The position numbers and the translations under genes are program-made. The notes under the pieces were generated by a model, which worked only from the letters and a program-made list of their open reading frames with translations, made no database searches and was not told the origin of the DNA. 64,000 bases of DNA from Leptolyngbyaceae cyanobacterium C42_A2020_001 (GTDB lineage: Bacteria; Cyanobacteriota; Cyanobacteriia; Leptolyngbyales; Leptolyngbyaceae), in NCBI GenBank assembly GCA_015272515.1, contig JACYLN010000045.1:1-64000 (forward strand), written 5' to 3'. Of the stretch, positions 1 to 8,201 are shown piece by piece. Every line of letters starts with the position of its first letter. Position 1 is the stretch's first letter.

Positions 1-1083
1 CATCCCTTTGATGACCCGGATGTGATTGCCGGGCAGGGGACAATTGGGATGGAAATTTTGCGCCAGTATCAGCAGCCGATTCATGCGATTTTTGTGGCGA
101 TCGGTGGGGGTGGCTTAATTTCCGGCATTGCGGCTTACGTCAAGCGCATTCGTCCCGACATTAAAATTATCGGCGTGGAACCGATCGATTCTGATGCGAT
201 GTATCAATCTCTCAAAGCGGGTGAGCGAGTGCGGCTCTCCCAGGTAGGATTGTTTGCCGATGGGGTGGCAGTGCGGCAGGTGGGAGAAGAAACCTTTCGC
301 CTGTGCCAGCAGTATGTGGATGAAATTATTCGAGTTGATACCGATGCCACCTGCGCCGCGATTAAGGACGTGTTTGAAGACACGCGATCAATCCTGGAAC
401 CTGCTGGGGCTTTGACGATCGCCGCTACCAAAGCTTACGTAGAACGGGAACAAATTCAGAACGAAACATTGGTAGCCGTTGCCTGCGGTGCCAACATGAA
501 CTTTGATCGCCTCCGGTTTGTAGCGGAACGAGCAGAACTAGGGGAACGGCGGGAAGCCATTTTTGCAGTGACCATTCCCGAAACACCCGGCAGTTTACGA
601 AAATTTTGTGAATGCATGGGCAAACGCAGCCTCACGGAGTTTAACTATCGCATTGCCGACAATCAAGAAGCTCACATCTTTGTGGGGGTGCAAATTGAAA
701 ACCGAGCCGATGCTGAAAACTTAGCTGCCACCTTTGAAACGTGTGGCTTCAAAACCATTGACCTAACTGATGATGAATTGACTAAACTGCATTTGCGTCA
801 CATGGTCGGCGGGCACTCTGCCTTAGCTCATGATGAATTGCTCTACCGCTTTGAGTTTCCCGAACGCCCCGGTGCCCTGATGAAATTCGTCCGTTGCATG
901 AGTCCCGATTGGAATATTAGCCTGTTTCACTATCGCAACAATGGCGCAGACTACGGACGTATTGTGGTGGGAATGCAAGTTCCACCGCATGAAATGCAGG
1001 AATGGCAGGCATTTCTAGATACGTTAGGTTACCCCTATTGGAACGAAAGCCAAAATCCAGCCTACCACCTGTTTTTGGGGTGA
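1..1083 (+). CDS. ilvA: Threonine ammonia-lyase, biosynthetic (5' truncated by window edge)
   Basis: PLP-dependent threonine deaminase; converts threonine to 2-oxobutanoate, the first step of isoleucine synthesis. The reading frame is open from base 1, so the N-terminal part with the PLP lysine lies outside the window. The glycine-rich phosphate-binding loop (IGGGGLISG) is visible near base 105. The C-terminal third holds two ACT-like regulatory domains: one from about base 565 (TIPETPGSLRKF) and one from about base 840 (EFPERPGALMKF). This two-domain arrangement is typical of the long, isoleucine-inhibited biosynthetic enzyme rather than the short catabolic one. It ends 54 bp before the next plus-strand gene. 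The family call is secure; the true start cannot be seen. Confidence 0.93.
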   Translation, partial: HPFDDPDVIAGQGTIGMEILRQYQQPIHAIFVAIGGGGLISGIAAYVKRIRPDIKIIGVEPIDSDAMYQSLKAGERVRLSQVGLFADGVAVRQVGEETFRLCQQYVDEIIRVDTDATCAAIKDVFEDTRSILEPAGALTIAATKAYVEREQIQNETLVAVACGANMNFDRLRFVAERAELGERREAIFAVTIPETPGSLRKFCECMGKRSLTEFNYRIADNQEAHIFVGVQIENRADAENLAATFETCGFKTIDLTDDELTKLHLRHMVGGHSALAHDELLYRFEFPERPGALMKFVRCMSPDWNISLFHYRNNGADYGRIVVGMQVPPHEMQEWQAFLDTLGYPYWNESQNPAYHLFLG

Positions 1084-1137
1084 ACCTCCTGAACAATCTG
1101 CTCTATATTCAAAAGGATTGATTCAAACACCTCACCC

Positions 1138-2328
1138 ATGACTGATACTCCAACCGCGATCGCTTACGACATTGAACAAGCCGTGCTGGAACGCTACGAA
1201 GCGGGTGCTCACCAACCTGAAGCGTTGTTGTGCTGTCCCACCGATGGCTACGACTCCCGTTATCTAGAAAACTTACCTCCAGAAATTATTGAGAAAGACT
1301 ACGGCTGTGGCGACCCAACCCGCTATGTGGAAGTTGGCGAAACCGTTGTGGACTTAGGCTCAGGAGCCGGAAAAAACTGCTACATTCTGGCGCAGCGAGT
1401 TGGCGAAAAAGGACGTGTGATTGGCGTAGACTTTAACGACGAAATGTTGACCCTGTCTCGCAAATATCTCAACGAGTTCGGTGAAAAGCTCGGCTATCGC
1501 AACCTCTCGTTTGTGAAAGGCAAAATCCAGGATTTATCACTCAAACTTGATGCGATTGAGGCATGGCTGCGGCGCAATCCCATCACCACCTTAGAAGGGG
1601 TAACAGCGTTTGAGGCAACGTGCGATCGCCTCCGAACTGAAAACCCCCTCATCCCCAGCGACAGTGTAGATGTTGTGATTTCTAACTGTGTGTTGAACCT
1701 GGTGCGCCCGCAAGACAAGCAACAGTTATTTCAAGAAATCTTTCGTGTATTGAAGCGGGGCGGTCGCGCTGTGATCTCGGATATCGTATGCGATGAAGAC
1801 CCAACTCCCGCCATTCTCAACGATCCCAAACTCTGGAGCGGCTGTATCGCCGGGGCTTTCCGCGAACACGTCTTTTTGGAAATGTTTGAGCAAGCAGGCT
1901 TCCACGGCATTGAAATTCTGGCACGGCAAGAAGAACCCTGGCAGGTAATTGATGGGATTGAGTTTCGATCGCTCACCGTTCGAGCTTACAAAGGCAAACA
2001 AGGACCCTGTTTAGAACGGAATCAAGCCGTTATTTACAAAGGTCCCTGGAAGAGTGTGCAAGACGATGACGGGCACACACTCTATCGTGGGCAACGGATG
2101 GCAGTGTGCGACAAAACCTTTCACCTCTACACCAACCCCAACAGTTCCTACTACCTGGATATCATCCCAATTCAGCCCTATGCCGATATTCCACTGGAGT
2201 CAGCACAAACATTCGATTGTTCCCGCGATACCATTCGCCATCCTCGCGAAACCAAAGGGGCAGACTACCACGACACAGTGACAGACAACAGCAGCAGTTG
2301 TTGCAGTCCTGATCCGGGTTGTTGTTAG
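1138..2328 (+). CDS. ArsM-like SAM-dependent methyltransferase with Cys-rich tail
   Basis: Class I SAM methyltransferase of 396 residues related to arsenite methyltransferases. SAM-binding motif I is VDLGSGAGKN at residues 71-80, with an acidic motif II around VIGVDFN. ArsM-type cysteines appear in matching contexts: C57 in YGCGDP, C184 in SNCVLNL and C236 in SGCIAGA. There is also a CC pair at 32-33 and a C-terminal tail CCSPDPGCC. In characterised ArsM enzymes three such cysteines bind As(III), so arsenic or another thiophilic element is a reasonable substrate guess, but this is inference. The protein is longer than usual because of a region after residue 280 that I do not recognise. No arsenic operon genes flank it. 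Confidence 0.75.
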   Translation: MTDTPTAIAYDIEQAVLERYEAGAHQPEALLCCPTDGYDSRYLENLPPEIIEKDYGCGDPTRYVEVGETVVDLGSGAGKNCYILAQRVGEKGRVIGVDFNDEMLTLSRKYLNEFGEKLGYRNLSFVKGKIQDLSLKLDAIEAWLRRNPITTLEGVTAFEATCDRLRTENPLIPSDSVDVVISNCVLNLVRPQDKQQLFQEIFRVLKRGGRAVISDIVCDEDPTPAILNDPKLWSGCIAGAFREHVFLEMFEQAGFHGIEILARQEEPWQVIDGIEFRSLTVRAYKGKQGPCLERNQAVIYKGPWKSVQDDDGHTLYRGQRMAVCDKTFHLYTNPNSSYYLDIIPIQPYADIPLESAQTFDCSRDTIRHPRETKGADYHDTVTDNSSSCCSPDPGCC

Positions 2329-2411
2329 TCGGGCGATCGCTCCATTTGCTTAACCTTCACTCCATCCAGCAAGTCCTTGCGTCATGATTAAAGCAGGTTG
2401 TTGATCAAGTG

Positions 2412-3641
2412 ATGGAATTGGTGTTGAAGGTTGTTGTAATTGGTGGGGGTGCAGCGGGTTTTTTTGGCGCGATCGCCTGTGCCGAAGCTCACCCCCAAGT
2501 AGAGGTCATCCTGTTAGAGGCGGCACGGCAACCGCTGGCAAAGGTGCGAATTTCTGGCGGGGGGCGTTGCAATGTCACGCAAGCTTGCTTTGAGCCTGCT
2601 CTGCTGGTGCAAAACTATCCTAGAGGTGGCAAAGCCCTGCGGGGAGCGTTTTCTCGGTTTCAAGCAAAAGACACAGTGGAGTGGTTTAAAGCACACGGCG
2701 TAGCGTTAAAAACCGAAGCTGATGGGCGGATGTTTCCCGTTACGGATGATTCTGCAACGATTGTGGAATGCTTGATGCGGGCTGCCCACAAGGCAAGGGT
2801 ACACGTGCGGACAGGGGTGCACGTGCAGCGAGTGGTACGGCAAGATGGAGGATTTTTGATTCAGGTTCGCTCTGAGCAGGATATTATCTGCGATCGCCTG
2901 TTGTTAGCAACGGGAAATAGTGCTCAGGGTTACGCGATCGCTCAATCGCTGGGACACCATTTGCTGCCACCTGTGCCTTCTCTTTTCACCTTCAATATTC
3001 GAGATCCCCGCCTGCAAGACCTATCCGGCGTAGCAGTCAGCCATGTTCACCTACGGTTGCAAGCAGGTGATAACGCATCCTTTGAGCAAACCGGACCCTT
3101 GTTGATTACCCATTGGGGAGTGAGCGGTCCAGCCGTGCTCAAACTTTCGGCGTGGGGAGCCAGAGCCTTACACGCACAGAACTATCATGCGAGTTTGCGA
3201 ATCAACTGGGTACCGCAATCGAATCCAGAAACCTTACGACAACAGCTTCAGGCTGTGCGATCGCAACTTTCCCGCAAAACGATCGTCGCCAACTGTCCTG
3301 TTATGATTCCGCGCCGATTGTGGGAGCGACTCACAACAGTTGTGGGCATTCAGGAAGGCGATCGCTGGGCAGAAATTTCTAACAAAACGTTGAACTTGCT
3401 TATCCAAGAACTGACGCAAGGACAGTACACCATTGTCGGCAAAGGCGTTTTTAAAGACGAATTTGTGACGTGTGGTGGTGTAGATCTCAAACAAGTTGAC
3501 TTCAAAACTATGCAAAGCCGCATTTGCCCAGGACTTTACCTGGCGGGTGAAATCCTGGACATCGACGGCATTACAGGCGGGTTCAACTTCCAAAGCGCCT
3601 GGACAACGGGTTGGCTAGCTGGACACGCGATCGCAACCTGA
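2412..3641 (+). CDS. BaiN/YhiN (HI0933) family FAD-dependent oxidoreductase
   Basis: Flavoprotein of about 409 residues. The N-terminal dinucleotide-binding motif is VIGGGAAGFFGA, followed by the family motif SGGGRCNVT near residue 50. The C-terminal GLYLAGEILDIDGITGG segment closes the FAD site in this family. HI0933/YhiN proteins are widespread, but their substrate is generally unknown; some relatives (BaiN) reduce bile-acid intermediates, which does not transfer here. A GTG at 2409 directly precedes the ATG at 2412, and I take the ATG. No partner gene is obvious: upstream is the ArsM-like gene on the same strand (about 80 bp away), and downstream is a convergent gene separated by a repeat element. 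Confidence 0.85.
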   Translation: MELVLKVVVIGGGAAGFFGAIACAEAHPQVEVILLEAARQPLAKVRISGGGRCNVTQACFEPALLVQNYPRGGKALRGAFSRFQAKDTVEWFKAHGVALKTEADGRMFPVTDDSATIVECLMRAAHKARVHVRTGVHVQRVVRQDGGFLIQVRSEQDIICDRLLLATGNSAQGYAIAQSLGHHLLPPVPSLFTFNIRDPRLQDLSGVAVSHVHLRLQAGDNASFEQTGPLLITHWGVSGPAVLKLSAWGARALHAQNYHASLRINWVPQSNPETLRQQLQAVRSQLSRKTIVANCPVMIPRRLWERLTTVVGIQEGDRWAEISNKTLNLLIQELTQGQYTIVGKGVFKDEFVTCGGVDLKQVDFKTMQSRICPGLYLAGEILDIDGITGGFNFQSAWTTGWLAGHAIAT

Positions 3642-3717
3642 ACTAAAAACCCTGTCCACCTCCGACCCGCAGTTCTTCCTCAAACAACCTCCAGTTCTCA
3701 ATCTGGACTTGGTTTAC

Positions 3718-3819
3718 AGCGGTACTGCTATAGGTTAGGACTATCGAACTGCTGAAAGTCCTGAAGTGACTGGATTGCATTCTCAGCACTCAGTCCTCAT
3801 TACTCAGCACTTTGCTATA
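3718..3819. repeat. 102-bp MITE-like element, copy 1
   Basis: Aligns without gaps to 32066-32167 with 100 of 102 positions identical. The ends are imperfect terminal inverted repeats (TATAGC/GCTATA; in this copy the left end reads ACAGCGG). An internal AGGACT...AGTCCT pair could form a hairpin. The right part contains ACTCAGCACTCAGTCCTC-like short repeats. It fills the convergent intergenic space and ends one base before the stop codon of the minus-strand SH3 gene. No coding capacity. Confidence 0.75.
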
Positions 3820-3820
3820 C

Positions 3821-4555
3821 CTATTTGTAGATCACCCGTGCATCCAGCCCATTTGCGCGGAGGAGCGACGTGAGAGACTGCGCGCCATCATGGGTTGCAA
3901 AATTACCCGCATTCACAAACGATCCCTCCCGCGCCCGGTCTAAATAAGCGTTGGGCACAATCCGCCTGACTTGAGGCAACGTTCCTGCACCACCCGGTAC
4001 CGCAACGACATAAGGACCAGATGTCGAAATTGGTCTAAGGACAACATCTCGATAAATTGGACGGTTAATCGGTTCTGAATCACCCCCACAGGCTGAAATA
4101 GTTCGTAAGCAGTCGTTATCAAACGAGACATTCACAACCCCACTGTTGGTGACAAAATCGCTAGCAGCCCAACCACCTGTGGAAACCCGCTGCCAGCGAT
4201 AGCCATCAGCAAACACGGGTGAACCAATCAATCTCAAAAAGTTGCCATCATCAGCGCCACCAATCACAGGAAAACTTAACCCCGGACCAGAACGCACGTT
4301 TAAGCCAATGCCGCTGTTGGTAGCAACCACACCCGACTCAACCGTGGCACTAATTGGACGCTCGAAATAAATAACTTGGGCAGAAGATCGTTCGGCAGCG
4401 ATACCAAGACCGATCGCAGCCATCACAACACTTAGAAAATACAAACCGCTAAACCGAGGAACTTGAAACCACCACTTCATACTTCGAGGGAGTTGAGGTG
4501 AGGAAGAGGAGCCTTCGTGTGCAGTAGAAATATGCACTAAAGCTGAGTTTTTCAT
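3821..4555 (-). CDS. Secreted SH3-domain protein with SPOR-like C-terminus
   Basis: Protein of 244 residues. A hydrophobic segment (about residues 33-58) ends in ERSSAQVIY and looks like a signal peptide or anchor. A bacterial SH3 domain follows at about 78-140 (GLNVRSGPGLSFPVIGG, then WQRVSTGGWAASDFV). After a segment with two cysteines (CLRTISACGG), residues about 175-244 (GPYVVAVPGG..., LRANGLDARVIYK) resemble the SPOR-like end of many cyanobacterial envelope proteins. Likely periplasmic or cell-wall associated. The start could instead be the internal ATG at 4480 (MKWWFQV), since neither has a strong ribosome binding site. The gene is convergent with the BaiN-type gene and abuts a repeat element. 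Confidence 0.75.
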   Translation of the reverse strand: MKNSALVHISTAHEGSSSSPQLPRSMKWWFQVPRFSGLYFLSVVMAAIGLGIAAERSSAQVIYFERPISATVESGVVATNSGIGLNVRSGPGLSFPVIGGADDGNFLRLIGSPVFADGYRWQRVSTGGWAASDFVTNSGVVNVSFDNDCLRTISACGGDSEPINRPIYRDVVLRPISTSGPYVVAVPGGAGTLPQVRRIVPNAYLDRAREGSFVNAGNFATHDGAQSLTSLLRANGLDARVIYK

Positions 4556-4760
4556 ATTTAATGGTGAGGTAAATGACAGAGGAAGCTGCGACCCCGTCCG
4601 GTGAATGATAGGAGAAGAAGCTATCTCTTAAAGTATCAAAACCTAACATCATGTGCCTAGAGTAGAAAACTAATTCATCCCTGTTAAAAAACTTAACACT
4701 CTTTTTGAGAAAGCTGCTTTTCCCAGGATTTAAGACCATTTGAGCGTCTAGATTCACTTT

Positions 4761-5747
4761 TTGGCAGCAAACAAATTTTTGTGTCAGTTTGTATGGGTAA
4801 CTGCTTGCATTAGTGTGTGGCGACTTACCCAAAAGCACAAATCTAAGGTGAAACTCCAAACACGAAGCTTGAATTCTTCAATTGCCATTGCCCACGCTCA
4901 TACCAGTGGTACCTTATTTCATGGAGATGCCCTGGCATGGTTGCAAACCCTTGCCGATGCCTCGATTGATTTGGCGATCGCAGATCCACCCTACAATCTC
5001 AAAAAAGCAGAGTGGGATACCTTTGAATCTCAAGATATTTATATTGACTGGTCGCTTCTGTGGATCGCGGAAATTGCGCGGGTATTAAAACCAACAGGGT
5101 CACTCTACCTGATGGGTTTTTCAGAGATTCTGGCAGATCTCAAACGTCCAGCCAGCCGATATTTTAAGGGATGCCGCTGGCTGATTTGGCATTATAAGAA
5201 CAAGGCAAATTTAGGGCAAGATTGGGGGCGTTCCCACGAAAGCATTTTGCTATTTCGTAAAACAGAGTTTGCCCCGATCAATATTGACAATATTCGGATT
5301 CCCTATGGAAACCATACGTTGAAGTATCCGACTCATCCACAGGCGATGACGAGCCAATATGGTAAAGGCAATGACTGCGATCGCTACCAGAATTGGGTGC
5401 CCAATCCGCGTGGTGCCAAACCAAAAGATGTCATCGAAATTCCAACAACCTGCAATGGAATGCGGGAAAAAACACCCCACCCCACCCAAAAACCAGAAGC
5501 ATTGATTCGCAAATTTGTCCTGGCATCTTCTAATCCTGGAGATTGGGTGATTGATCCCTTTTCAGGCTCAGGAACCACCCTGGTTGTAGCGGAACAATTG
5601 GGACGACGCTGGATGGGCTGCGATAGCAATTCAGAGTATAACGAATGGGCAATTCGCAGAATTGAAACAGCAGAACAACTAACCGATCAGGAATGGTTCT
5701 GGCGCGATCGCAAAGATGAAGAACGGCGACGGCGCATTCGCTCTTAA
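4761..5747 (+). CDS. Solitary beta-class DNA methyltransferase (N6-adenine or N4-cytosine)
   Basis: DNA methyltransferase with motif order typical of the beta class: catalytic ADPPYN near residue 75, then THPTQKPEAL and the SAM-binding DPFSGSGTT near residue 265. DPPY occurs in m6A enzymes and in some m4C enzymes, so the modified base is not decided. No restriction endonuclease lies next to it, so it looks like an orphan regulatory or housekeeping methylase. Cyanobacteria carry several conserved solitary methylases. The start is uncertain: TTG 4761 gives an N-terminal stretch that does not look like the family, and GTG 4848 or TTG 4869 place the start closer to the conserved HGDALAWL. A long divergent leader separates it from the SH3 gene. 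Confidence 0.85.
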   Translation: MAANKFLCQFVWVTACISVWRLTQKHKSKVKLQTRSLNSSIAIAHAHTSGTLFHGDALAWLQTLADASIDLAIADPPYNLKKAEWDTFESQDIYIDWSLLWIAEIARVLKPTGSLYLMGFSEILADLKRPASRYFKGCRWLIWHYKNKANLGQDWGRSHESILLFRKTEFAPINIDNIRIPYGNHTLKYPTHPQAMTSQYGKGNDCDRYQNWVPNPRGAKPKDVIEIPTTCNGMREKTPHPTQKPEALIRKFVLASSNPGDWVIDPFSGSGTTLVVAEQLGRRWMGCDSNSEYNEWAIRRIETAEQLTDQEWFWRDRKDEERRRRIRS

Positions 5748-6114
5748 GAACGAGAATTGCCAAACTCTATTTTTGTAATCTTTACTACACCGCAAAAGGT
5801 GAGAGATTTGATCAGTGATTAATTGAAACTTGCAGCCATGATTTCTTGTGAGCAACTTCTGGCTTTTGTCAATGCTTCATGCCCAAAACTCTAACCCAAA
5901 CGGGCGGTGTTCATTCCATTTGAACTGTGAGAAAGTCATGTAAGTGAGGGGTTTAAGACCTAGTCAGACCATTGGATACGGCTCAAACATCCTCCTAAAA
6001 GAGGAGTAGAAATTTGGTCTGGGTGCTTAACCCAAAGAAATTGCATAAGATAAAGGTTGAATTATTTGTCCATTCCCCGTTAATGTCCTAATCTCTTTCA
6101 ATTCGCTATCCGAA
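5748..6114. other. Intergenic region 367 bp
   Basis: Holds the structured RNA at 5949-6033. Either side of it I see no open frame with a ribosome binding site and no repeat shared with the rest of the window. The 3' end is the leader of the Npun_F0494-like gene. Confidence 0.6.
5949..6033 (+). ncRNA. Structured RNA, candidate Yfr2/Cyano-1 family
   Basis: Three nested helices can be drawn. The outer one is GGGTTTAAG (5949-5957) with CTTAACCC (6026-6033), one T bulged. The middle one is CAGACCA (5965-5971) with TGGTCTG (6015-6021). The inner one is CTCCT (5992-5996) with AGGAG (6002-6006). The unpaired AAACATCCTCC segment and the GAGGAGT after the inner loop fit my recollection of the Yfr2 ncRNA family; Yfr1 carries the complementary ACTCCTC. 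The strand is assigned from that resemblance. The fold is seen in the sequence; the family name is from memory and needs a covariance search. It lies in a 367-bp gene-free gap. Confidence 0.5.
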
Positions 6115-6540
6115 ATGACTGCACCCTCTAGAATGCATCCGTCCAAAATGCATCAGTCTATTCAATACTCTCAACACTCTGTCCTCCGAGCAGAGCGGGC
6201 AATGCGATGTGCCCCTTTTCGGCTGCATTTATTTGATGAGATGGTTTCCCAGAGTGTGGCTCTAAGCGCGATCGCCCATACAGCAGGTGTGCAAAACGCC
6301 TACACCAACACCCCCTTATCTGAACGTCGGGTAGAAAGTGAGCTACTTTGGCTGATTCAGGTCGGTTTATTGCGAAGAGAGGTAGATGGACAGGGTTTGA
6401 CTGATAGCTTTCGGGTCACTCCCCTTGGCAGACAACTTGTAGCCAAGTGGCAGAACCAACCACCTTCAACGCGGTATACCCCCACCTGGGGCGATCGCCT
6501 TTCCAACGCCGTAACCCGATGGCTCCGACTACCGTTTTGA
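6115..6540 (+). CDS. Npun_F0494 family protein (function unknown)
   Basis: Small basic protein of 141 residues, probably cytoplasmic. The core RAERAMRCAPFRLHLFDEM...SVALSAIA and the winged-helix-like stretch ERRVESELLWLIQVGLLRREVDG...FRVTPLGRQLV suggest a helix-turn-helix-type fold. I recognise it as the cyanobacterial Npun_F0494 family, which has no assigned function. Nearby in-frame ATGs (6115, 6133, 6148) leave the start open. It sits 81 bp upstream of cobQ on the same strand and may be cotranscribed with it. Confidence 0.65.
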   Translation: MTAPSRMHPSKMHQSIQYSQHSVLRAERAMRCAPFRLHLFDEMVSQSVALSAIAHTAGVQNAYTNTPLSERRVESELLWLIQVGLLRREVDGQGLTDSFRVTPLGRQLVAKWQNQPPSTRYTPTWGDRLSNAVTRWLRLPF

Positions 6541-6621
6541 GACAAAGAACAGCAAGCCATCGCTTATCGTTGCTGCTCTTTCACCGTTCGCCTTCTTCAC
6601 TGTTTTGCACGGGGAACCCTA

Positions 6622-8103
6622 ATGAAAGCCATGATGGTAGTGGGAACCACATCCCACGCAGGTAAATCGCTCCTGGTAACGGCTATTTGTCGTATTTTGA
6701 GTCGGCGTGGTTGGCGAGTGTCGCCCTTTAAAGGACAAAACATGGCGCTCAATGCCTATGTCACAAGCAGCGGCGGCGAAATTGGCCATGCACAAGCAGT
6801 GCAGGCTTGGGCAGCGGGAATCATGCCATTGGTTGAGATGAATCCAATTTTGCTAAAACCGCAAGGTGACATGACTTCCCAGGTAATTCTCAAGGGCAAA
6901 CCTGTGGGGCGAGTGAATGCGGCGGAATATTACGAGCAATATTTTGACCAGGGCTGGCAAACCATTGAGGAGTCAATCAAACGGCTGTCTGAAGAATATG
7001 ATCTACTCGTGTGTGAAGGGGCAGGTAGCCCAGCCGAAATCAATCTAAAGCATCGCGACTTAACCAATATGCGGGTGGCTAAACACCTGAATGCCCCAAC
7101 ACTGCTGGTGGTAGATATTGATCGGGGTGGCGCATTTGCCCATATCGTTGGTACGTTGGAACTGCTCGACCCCGATGAACGCGACCTGATCAAAGGCATT
7201 GTGATTAACAAGTTTCGAGGGCAGCGATCGCTGCTGCAACCAGGGATTGACTGGCTGCAAGAACGCACTGGCATTCCTGTTGTTGGGGTCATCCCCTGGC
7301 TGGATCAAGCCTTCCCAGCAGAAGATTCTCTCAGCTTGTTAGAGCCTCGCGCTTCTAATTCCAACAGCGCCATTAACATCGCCGTGATTCGGCTACCTCG
7401 CATTTCCAACTTCACCGACTTTGATCCCCTGGAGGCAGAATCTTCTGTCTCCGTGAAATACATCACGCCTAAGCCTCCCCTCGGTCATCCCGATGCTGTG
7501 ATTATTCCTGGTTCTAAGACAACGATCGCTGACTTGATCGTGCTCCATAGAACGGGCATGGCAGAAGAAATTCAAAACTATGTAGCAGCGGGTGGCACGG
7601 TTTTAGGAATTTGCGGAGGGTATCAAATGTTAGGCAAGATCCTGGCAGATCCCGAAGGGATTGAAGGGCAGGAAGGACGTTACAAAGGTTTGGGGTTACT
7701 GCCCTTAAAGACTGTAATCGCCGGACAAAAAATTGCCCGTCAGCGTGTAGTCACCTCCAACTATCCCCAGGAAGGGCTACCTGTGACCGGTTACGAAATT
7801 CACCAGGGGCGATCGCGCTTGATGGAAGAAGCCACAGGCACCAATCCCCTATTTGATGATGCCAATCTAGGCGTAGTAGATGAAAGCCAATCGGTTTGGG
7901 GTACTTACCTGCACGGTATTTTTGATAATGGTCCCTGGCGCAGAGCATGGCTGAACCGCTTACGGCAACAGCGCGGCTTAAAATCCCTTCCCACAGGGGT
8001 TGCCAACTATCGGGAGCAGCGCGAAATGATGCTCGATATCCTGGCGGATATGGTGGAACCCCACCTGAACCTGACCCCATTTTTGCCTAAAGAAACAGCT
8101 TGA
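6622..8103 (+). CDS. cobQ: Cobyric acid synthase
   Basis: ATP- and glutamine-dependent amidase of cobalamin or pseudocobalamin synthesis; it amidates peripheral carboxylates of adenosyl-cobyrinic acid a,c-diamide. At 493 residues it has the usual length. The N-terminal synthetase domain begins with the P-loop-like VVGTTSHAGKSLL (residues 5-17). The C-terminal class I glutamine amidotransferase has its nucleophile C331 in GICGGYQML and its histidine H431 in YLHGIFD. The ATG at 6622 is preceded by GGGGAACCCTA, a weak ribosome binding site. No other cob genes are in the window, as is usual for cyanobacteria with scattered B12 genes. Confidence 0.95.
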   Translation: MKAMMVVGTTSHAGKSLLVTAICRILSRRGWRVSPFKGQNMALNAYVTSSGGEIGHAQAVQAWAAGIMPLVEMNPILLKPQGDMTSQVILKGKPVGRVNAAEYYEQYFDQGWQTIEESIKRLSEEYDLLVCEGAGSPAEINLKHRDLTNMRVAKHLNAPTLLVVDIDRGGAFAHIVGTLELLDPDERDLIKGIVINKFRGQRSLLQPGIDWLQERTGIPVVGVIPWLDQAFPAEDSLSLLEPRASNSNSAINIAVIRLPRISNFTDFDPLEAESSVSVKYITPKPPLGHPDAVIIPGSKTTIADLIVLHRTGMAEEIQNYVAAGGTVLGICGGYQMLGKILADPEGIEGQEGRYKGLGLLPLKTVIAGQKIARQRVVTSNYPQEGLPVTGYEIHQGRSRLMEEATGTNPLFDDANLGVVDESQSVWGTYLHGIFDNGPWRRAWLNRLRQQRGLKSLPTGVANYREQREMMLDILADMVEPHLNLTPFLPKETA

Positions 8104-8201
8104 ACCAGGGTTTAATTCAGACATTAGCCATTCCGCTTTAGTTTTCAACTCAAAGACGGTTGCTGTAGCATGGTTGAGTCCTGCTATCGGTTCAATGGAC
8201 G

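Noticed and set aside
4449-4859. 136-codon minus-strand frame over the methyltransferase leader
   Set aside because: No ribosome binding site or recognisable domain, and it overlaps the start region of the SH3 gene; likely chance.
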